From NCBI GenBank assembly GCA_032158125.1, contig JASKOT010000025.1:62001-126000 (forward strand): a stretch of 64,000 bases of DNA, given 5' to 3'. The notes below the pieces were generated by a model, which did no database searches, was not told the DNA's origin, and saw nothing but the letters and a program-made list of their open reading frames with translations. Of the stretch, positions 57,792 to 64,000 are shown one piece after another. Position 1 is the stretch's first letter. Each line of letters opens with the position of its first letter. The translations under genes and the position numbers were made by a program. Origin of the DNA: Papiliotrema nemorosa. Its lineage: Eukaryota > Basidiomycota > Tremellomycetes > Tremellales > Rhynchogastremaceae.

Positions 57792-58097
57792 GTTACTAGG
57801 TGTGAAGGGTGATCATGGTGTGAAGTGCAGTCGACTTTGACAGGAGAGGTCTGAGCCATCCATGTCTTATACATGGGGGGATCGGCAAGGGGGCGTTGCC
57901 GGGTGGCGAAAATGACATGACACGCGTTTCATCGGCACCCCGGCATGACCCACGTGGCGGTGATCACCGCCGAGATGTTTCCGGCGGAAATCTGATTGAG
58001 CGGGATCAAAATGTTTGTTTGGCTATCAACCGGCTATTCTCAGATCTCAGCTATGAAGAGCGTGCACTTTGGTATAGATTTCAGCTGATAGCTCGGT

Positions 58098-59362
58098 ATG
58101 CGAGGGTTGCGATTCGGAGGATCGATGGCCGCTGAGAAGCTGGCAAGTCGCTTCCATAGTGTGGCAAACAGAGGCATCGCGACGAGCTCGAGGACTACGG
58201 CACCTCCTCTCCCACGTTGCTCCCCGTCCATCCTGGCTAGACGGTACATCGGGTTCAAGGAGAAGATCACACCTGTCAAGCTGTCTTTTGATGTGACTCA
58301 GCCGAATACTACCACGACTTCGGGCCAATGTCTCGTCATCTGTCATGGCTTGTTGTGAGTGAACAACCCCGCTCACCAGTTCCAGCTCACTTCCAGTGGG
58401 TCAAAGCAGAACTGGCGATCACTGGCAAAGACCTTTGCTCAGAGACTAGGCATGCCGATATACACACTAGTAAGCTTTCTCGCTTAAAAGCGACATAGCT
58501 TACCATCAGGACCTCAGGAATCACGGGACATCGCCACATGCTGAACCACACTCGTATGCCGCCATGGCGACCGACATGGCTCATTTCTTCGACGAGCAGG
58601 GACTGAGCTCTGGCGTCAATCTCATGGGTCATAGCATGTGAGATACCTTGCACAAATCTTTTCGGTGGCTCCCAGCTCACAATCAGGGGAGGAAAAGCAG
58701 TCATGGCGCTCGCGTTGAACGACGAGCTCAACAAACCTCTGCGCTCGCTCATCTCGGTCGACATGTCACCTGCCAAGGGCAAGATATCACCAGAGTGAGA
58801 ATAGTTTCGCATCCACTTGATCATCCCTGAGTCCAGATTCGCATCCTACACCGAGGGCATGATGGAGGTGGAAAGGGCCAAAGTCAAGACGAAATCCGAG
58901 GCAGACAAGATTTTGCAAAAAGTCGAACCCGTAAGTCGTCCGCCCTGCCACCTCATCCCGGCTCAAGTGACAGCTCCTCCCCACACGCCAGTTCCTACTC
59001 ACTAATACCCGTTCCACCTCTGGACCCGACTCTCACTTGACTTTCCGGGTCCCTCTCGACCTCCTCTCACGGGCCATCCCGTCAATAGGCGACTTTCCCT
59101 ACGATCCGGCTCATGCCCCTCCGACTTGGTCGGGACCTACCTTGTTCTTGAAAGGCGAACATTCGAGGTACTTGAACAAACACAATATCCCCGTTGCAAA
59201 GGAGTATTTCCCGAATATGAGGTTGGAAGTACTCGATGCGGGACACTGGGTGCATGCAGAGAGACCGATAGAAACGGTAAAACTCGTCGAGGAGTTTATC
59301 AAGGGTATCGGTGAGTTCTGCGTCGTTGCGCATGCGCGGGATTTTGATGTGTAGACGCCTGA
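58098..59362 (+). CDS. Alpha/beta hydrolase, ABHD11/Imo32 family, probably mitochondrial
   Basis: A multi-exon gene. Starts at 58098 (MRGLRFGGSMAAEKLASRFH) or at the internal ATG 58125 are both possible; either way the N terminus is Arg/Ser-rich as in a mitochondrial presequence. The fold is clear: CLVICHGLLGSKQNWRSLAK, the strand YTLDLRNHGTSPHAEPHSYA, the nucleophile elbow LMGHSMGGKAVMALAL, SLISVDMSPA, WSGPTLFLKGEHSRYL, and the catalytic His in VLDAGHWVHAERPIE. It matches human ABHD11 and yeast Imo32. ABHD11 has been linked to protecting lipoylated 2-oxoglutarate dehydrogenase. The last intron at about 59311-59354 gives a stop at 59360; without it the stop would be at 59352. A 48-codon open frame after it is unexplained. 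Confidence 0.85.
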
Positions 59363-59805
59363 ACCTACTCCTGCCGTGACAAGAGGAAGAGTGCGACACC
59401 ATGACCCGGCTTGGGTGGATGGCCCTCCTGTCGCAGCTATCAGCACGTCACTCGCATTGTCAACTATCAGCGCATCAGCATATCAAAGATACATCTAGGG
59501 CGAATATGACTTATTGTAGAACATGTAGAGATGATACAAGTAGATGAAGATTGGCTCGGCATGCATTTCGACGGAAATAGTCTCCCCGGCAAGGAGAAGC
59601 GGTGATCTCATGAGGCGTTCATGTCTCTCTGCCCATTCATCCGCTTCATCTCATCCGCACCGTACAGGACTACTATCGCTTGCGTCGTAAATGTATAGAA
59701 GCGATGCATGGGAACTGCTGAAAATGCATCCCATGCATCTTTGATAGTCGCTTTCCATCTTCCTTTCATACTTCCCACTTGCAACTTTGAGTTGGTCTAC
59801 TCGCC
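59363..59805. other. Tandem intergenic region
   Basis: About 440 bp, plus strand on both sides. It includes the 59355-59499 open stretch that may be an alternative end of the hydrolase; otherwise I see nothing. Confidence 0.4.
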
Positions 59806-61508
59806 ATGCCGCAAGAGGATCATTCGCGATGGGCAGTGGTGAGTCCGAGTGGACGCATGACTTCCCTTTGCTCACGTTAGCTCGGCACAGTCACATTCTA
59901 CATGGTGGTAGCCATCAGCATGACCCTCTTAAACAAGAGTGCGTCTCACCTCCTTCCGCTGCTTTGCGCATCCACTAACGTATAGATGTCCTCAGCTCGA
60001 CGCCTTTACCCGTCTTCCTCCTTTTCTGCCAATCGGGAGTAGCAATATTACTCTTGGCTATAGAAAACAAAGTCGGACCTATCAAGACGCCCACCACGTT
60101 TGATTGGAAGATTGCCAAAGACCTCACGCCCTTGGTAGGGGTCAACATCACCGGACTCATGTGAGTCGTCCGTCCGAAGAGCAATGGGTTCGAGTGCTCA
60201 TGGTAGCTTCAACAATTACTGCCTACAATATGTGAGCTCGACACGGATGAGGTAGCCGTTAACGCTTAGGTCGACGCATCGTTCCACCAAGTCGCCCGAG
60301 GTCTCGTCCTCCCCTTCACTATACTCATAACGATCATTGTTCTTCGGGTGAGTGATTATCGTTGACCTTGGATCTCTCACTGTCTCTGTGTGCCCTTCAG
60401 TGGATGTTGAACTTTCACTCGGTTACCATATCGTGTCTTGTGGATGTCAAAAACAGTCGCTAACTCCCTAGCAATACCCCAGTACCCTCTCCCTCTGTGC
60501 CGCAGGAATAGTCACCCTCGGTTTCTTTGCTGGAGTCTTGATGGACCCAGATCACGCCTCGTCCGCTGCTTCCCGAAGTACCAGCTCCCCGGGCTCTTCA
60601 TTCTTGGGAATAGGGTTCGGCGCAATGAGCAGTATCATGTCTGCCTGCCATGCGGTTCTCATCAAGAGGGGCTTGGTGCGTCATCCCTTTCTATCCTGCT
60701 GCGCGCATGGAAGCGTGGGTGGCTGATGGTAGAACATTGTACAAGGCTCACCAGTTTCTTTGGCATATTACAACAATATCCTCTCGACGGTCGCGCTGGT
60801 CCCTGTCGTTGTGCTCACTGGGGAAGCACCAGGAGCTATCCGTCTACTGGCGGGTAACGCAAGTACATTCTTCTGGGGAGCTCTCATTACTGTACGTCCA
60901 GCCTCTCGACGCCCAAACTGCTCAGATGTCAAGAGACGGCGTCATACGCCCAGGACATATGCTTCTCCCTCGTCTAATTATCCGCATGTGATCGTGTGCT
61001 GACGACCAGGGCATCTTTGGATTCTTGATCTCCCTTGCGTCGTTCTTATCCATCAAGGTCACGTCGCCTGTGACGCACAGTAAGCATCTACAATCCTCGT
61101 CTACCATCATACCCTTGCTCTACCTGGATCTGCCTTGATCTGCGACTCGTCCAACCAAAGTCAGAGCGAGAACTAATGTCAGTGATCTCATCTGCCGCTC
61201 GAGGAGTTTTACAGACCATGCTGGCCGTCTACTTTTTCGGGGACATCATCTCCTTGTAAGTGGCCTCACCCCGATCGTCAAACAAGGTGGCGCAGAGACT
61301 GACTTGAAGTGGTCGAATCACGGGCATCTTCCTCATCATCTCCGGCTCTGTCCTCTACGTCTACTCCAAATCGGGTCCTGAACCGAAGTCGAATAGCGCA
61401 ACTGGCGTTTTACCCACCGATACGAAATCTCTAGAGAAGTTGGAGGCGTATGACGAAAAGGTGTTGGATCGTCTGGAAGGGAAGAATGGAAAGTATACCA
61501 TGATATAG
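59806..61508 (+). CDS. Nucleotide-sugar / triose-phosphate translocator family transporter
   Basis: A many-exon gene of about 400 residues. The start MPQEDHSRWAVLGTVTFYMV joins across a first intron, followed by AISMTLLNKNVLSSTPLPVF, LFCQSGVAILLLAIENKVGP, GLIFNNYCLQYVDASFHQVA and RGLVLPFTILITIIVLRW. The donor GTGTCT near 60431 joins HSVTIS to TLSLCAAGIVTLGFFAGVLM. It continues MSSIMSACHAVLIKRGL, GSPVSLAYYNNILSTVALVP, FGFLISLASFLSIKVTSPVT, and SAARGVLQTMLAVYFFGDII. About ten spans are predicted and the tail ends KNGKYTMI. The sequence is closest in my reading to the GDP-fucose / SLC35C branch of the family; the substrate is not proven. It would supply nucleotide sugars to the Golgi. Confidence 0.82.
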
Positions 61509-61783
61509 CCCCTAACGGTGACTTTGGTCTCCTGGACTCCTGGTAGTGGGGGAGTAATCGGGCATGTATGAATGCTGAGGACATAGCCGAAGGAGAATGG
61601 ATAGTACTCATACTGGTGGTCTGATGAAGCCGACATAATCATAAGCCAGAGTTCGTGATTATCATGCATGTCATGAGGTATTGAAATGGTTCGAGGACTA
61701 CAACAGGATCGTCAAAATAGCATCATCGAAACATGAGAAATCGTGCACAGACTCGTAAACCATCTTCATTGAATCTCCTCTCA

Positions 61784-64000
61784 TTATAGCCTTTCCAAGA
61801 AGCCAACCTGGAGTCCACCCATCGTTCTCCTCCCCACAGGATACGCTGCGTTGCTTTGATTGAGCGCATCGATCAACCGCGAACAGACGTCATATGGGTA
61901 AGTGACCACTTCCACTTGCCCCGCCTGTTTCGCACCTCCAAACCCAGGCACATTGCTACCTGTCAGTGGACATAGACACCAAATCCTAAACTTACATTGT
62001 CTGCCCATCTTCCATTTCGGCATACATGATCTTGGCTGCTCTCAAAGTCTTGGTCATTTCCTTGACAGTCGAAAAGGCCAAAACTGACGAAACACTCGAA
62101 CTTCGTCTACTTCCACTTCTCCTTGGGTTGCCTGAGCTGGACGGGCGGAGAGGCGAGGGCGATCCAGCGTTGGTCACCCTGTACGAGATGTTGACAGACG
62201 GGTTGAAGATCCACATCAGCAGTTGAGTCTTGTTCTCCTTCTCGTCGTTGATGATGAATCGATATGTCGCGTGAGCTTGGGCGAGCTCCAATAAATCAGC
62301 CATGATGAAGGTCGACAAGGGAACTCGAATAGGTCTAGTTGTCAGCTGAACGACTCTAAATGCCGGGCAAGTGAGCTCACTCGACAGCTTCGCCTTCATC
62401 TTGTTCCAGTAAGAGCGCAATGGCCCATTTGGAGAATCGCAGCGTACCAGCACCGAATTTGGCCTGTTTATCTCGCTTCTTGCCCAGGACCTCTCCGCAT
62501 ATACATTTGACCACAGCCCAAGAATCAGTCTACCCGTCAGCACCGACAATCTTTGGACAGCATCCAGGACACTGGTAGCACCGAAGACATGGGAGAGGGA
62601 AGAGAGGAGAGGGATGTAGTCGTGGTTGTAGTCTCCAATCCGAAGCAACTCTCGATAATAAAGAAGATTTGATTCCCACGACGAACCCAAAGGGTGTGAC
62701 GTCTATGTAGGACCGTTGTATCAGCCATGAGAAGTCTTTCGACGTTCTGTCAATATGGATTCGCCGAATCCCCGAGCGTCACTACGACCTATCTCTACCT
62801 TTTTCCGAAACTGACCGAGAGTTTCCAAAGGTAGGGGTCTTTTGTAGTGACGCTCAAGAGGACGTGGAGAGCCCTGACCGCCAGTTGGAGAATGACGATG
62901 ACCTTCTTGTAGTCCGTTGAAGAAGCGAGGAGGATTAAGGGAGGTGCAATGCGGTTTCTCACATTGACAGGCTCAACGGTTAGACTCGAGTTTTTCACTT
63001 CGTCTGGATGGATCAGGAGGTAACTGCCTCCCATCAACACATTCTCCCTTGTCGGCCAGAACCCTTCATTGGTCGTTTGAGCCAGTCGAGCCGTAAAAGC
63101 CGGATCGTCATGACACATCCAGACTTCCAGCATCTCCGCCCAATGCTCGCTCGGCAAATCCTTGAAACCTGATCCTTTGAGCGCCTGTTCACTCTTGTTG
63201 GCTTTTGCGAGATCGGCCACTTCGCGGTCGCATGCTGTACAACATAGTCCCTTTGGCTTGCTTTGGCGAATATCCGAGGCTGAGAGAGGATGTTGTACGA
63301 TCGTATTGAGGGAAGAGATTGCGCCTTTTGACTGACTAGGCAACGCGGACAGTTTCGCTTCCAGATGTACGTCTTGCTGTTGGAGGTATGAAGATTGAAA
63401 CGCAGTGACGGGTGTCGGCAAGTCAATGTGGAGGGACATACTCGGATCGCGTTTCGACAAGACCGTAGCGGTGATCGCACCATGCTCGGGATGTACCGTC
63501 TTGGCCGTCTCGATGTATAAATCGTCTTTTAGCGGGAGTCCTGTGCCGTGAAGCATGACCTGGACTGCCAGAAGGTTTTCCTGGTGCTCGGCGATATAGC
63601 TCACTGAAAGCAGGTCTAACGCTATCAGCTCCATGACTTGGTTGGGTGGGTGAGCTCACCGGGTTGCTGCATCTTGAGTGACAAGCCGAGACTACTCCTC
63701 CGAACTAAACCTGCAATTTTTTGGAGTGTACCGGGCTTCTTCGCCTCGTCACCGTTCCTTTCTTGCCCGGCTAGCAAGTCTGACCGGTCTCGCGATACAT
63801 GCCCGTTCTGTTCCACACCGTTCGTCGGCAGCTTGGTGTCCCTGAAAAAGTCGCGCATTGTGACCAGCTCAGAAGGATCATCCGACATCTCCTTACGTCT
63901 TGGGGTCGGAGGCATCGAGTCTTGGTCATGGAATCGTCCAGACGAGCCGTACTCCACTAATGACTCCACAAAAGCCTTCTTCTTGGTTTCCAAGCGCGAC
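61784..64000 (-). CDS. HECT-like E2-binding protein (UBE3D/Ipa1-type), 5' end beyond window
   Basis: The gene is cut by the right edge: the N-terminal frame is still open at 64000, with no start in the window. Exons read on the minus strand from about 63993 (TKKKAFVESLVEYGSSGRFH), through MRDFFRDTKLPTNGVEQNG, LVRRSSLGLSLKMQQPG, to the main exon at 62795-63634. That exon holds GLCCTACDREVADL (a CxxC pair), SEHWAEMLEVWMCHDDPAFT, GFWPTRENVLMGGSYLLIHP. These blocks are the HECT_2 / E2-binding domain signature. Downstream exons carry LLMWIFNPSVNISY, and the protein ends VGRRTMGGLQVGFLERL. Relatives bind ubiquitin-conjugating enzymes; yeast Ipa1 affects mRNA polyadenylation. The long N-terminal extension before the domain is not familiar to me. 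Confidence 0.82.

Overview
This window is nuclear DNA of a basidiomycete fungus, most likely a tremellomycete yeast (Cryptococcus/Kwoniella/Saitozyma-like). The evidence is many short GT-AG introns (mostly 42-60 nt, with CTGAC/CTAAC-like branch sites just before the acceptor), tightly packed genes on both strands, and a gene set typical of the group: a GT90/CAP10 glycosyltransferase, a 'capsular associated' SGNH-like protein, Rac1, Set9 and a GH114 enzyme. I joined exons by hand, so coordinates given as start-end span introns; exon limits are stated where the reading frame closed unambiguously.

Layout. 0-28 kb is a dense housekeeping block: the 3' end of an SGNH/capsular-family gene, proteasome beta4, a GBF1/Gea-type Sec7 ARF-GEF, an unresolved gene near 8 kb, RAC1, mitoribosomal mL44, a mitochondrial rhodanese, a SUR7/PalI membrane protein, a Pom33/TMEM33 protein, UGP1, a 90-aa membrane/coiled-coil protein, the Set9 H4K20 methyltransferase, pICln, the GEP4 PGP phosphatase and an HSBP1 homologue with an 8-nt micro-exon. 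29-37 kb is looser and richer in secreted or unknown products: a 234-aa orphan, a small possible secreted protein interrupted by a 13-G run, a GH114 glycosidase, an SP-family sugar transporter and a His-rich repeat secretory protein. 37-46 kb holds cytidine deaminase, OLA1 (with an in-frame upstream extension resembling a mitochondrial presequence), a poly-Q basic-region protein and a Golgi GT90 enzyme.

46.5-55 kb holds four genes that look like a carbohydrate-use cluster: an SP-family sugar transporter, an NmrA-like NAD(P)-binding protein, a GH105 unsaturated-glycuronyl hydrolase and an ACS-family (Dal5-like) permease, with long shared promoters between divergent genes. 55-64 kb returns to housekeeping: EMC7, a 523-aa unrecognised probable mitochondrial protein, an ABHD11/Imo32 hydrolase, a nucleotide-sugar/triose-phosphate-type transporter and a HECT-like E2-binding protein that runs off the right edge.

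I saw no tRNA, rRNA, CRISPR array or complete transposon. The most useful leads are the OLA1 N-terminal extension, the HSBP1 micro-exon, the possible uronide-use cluster, and several lineage-specific proteins without a recognisable family.
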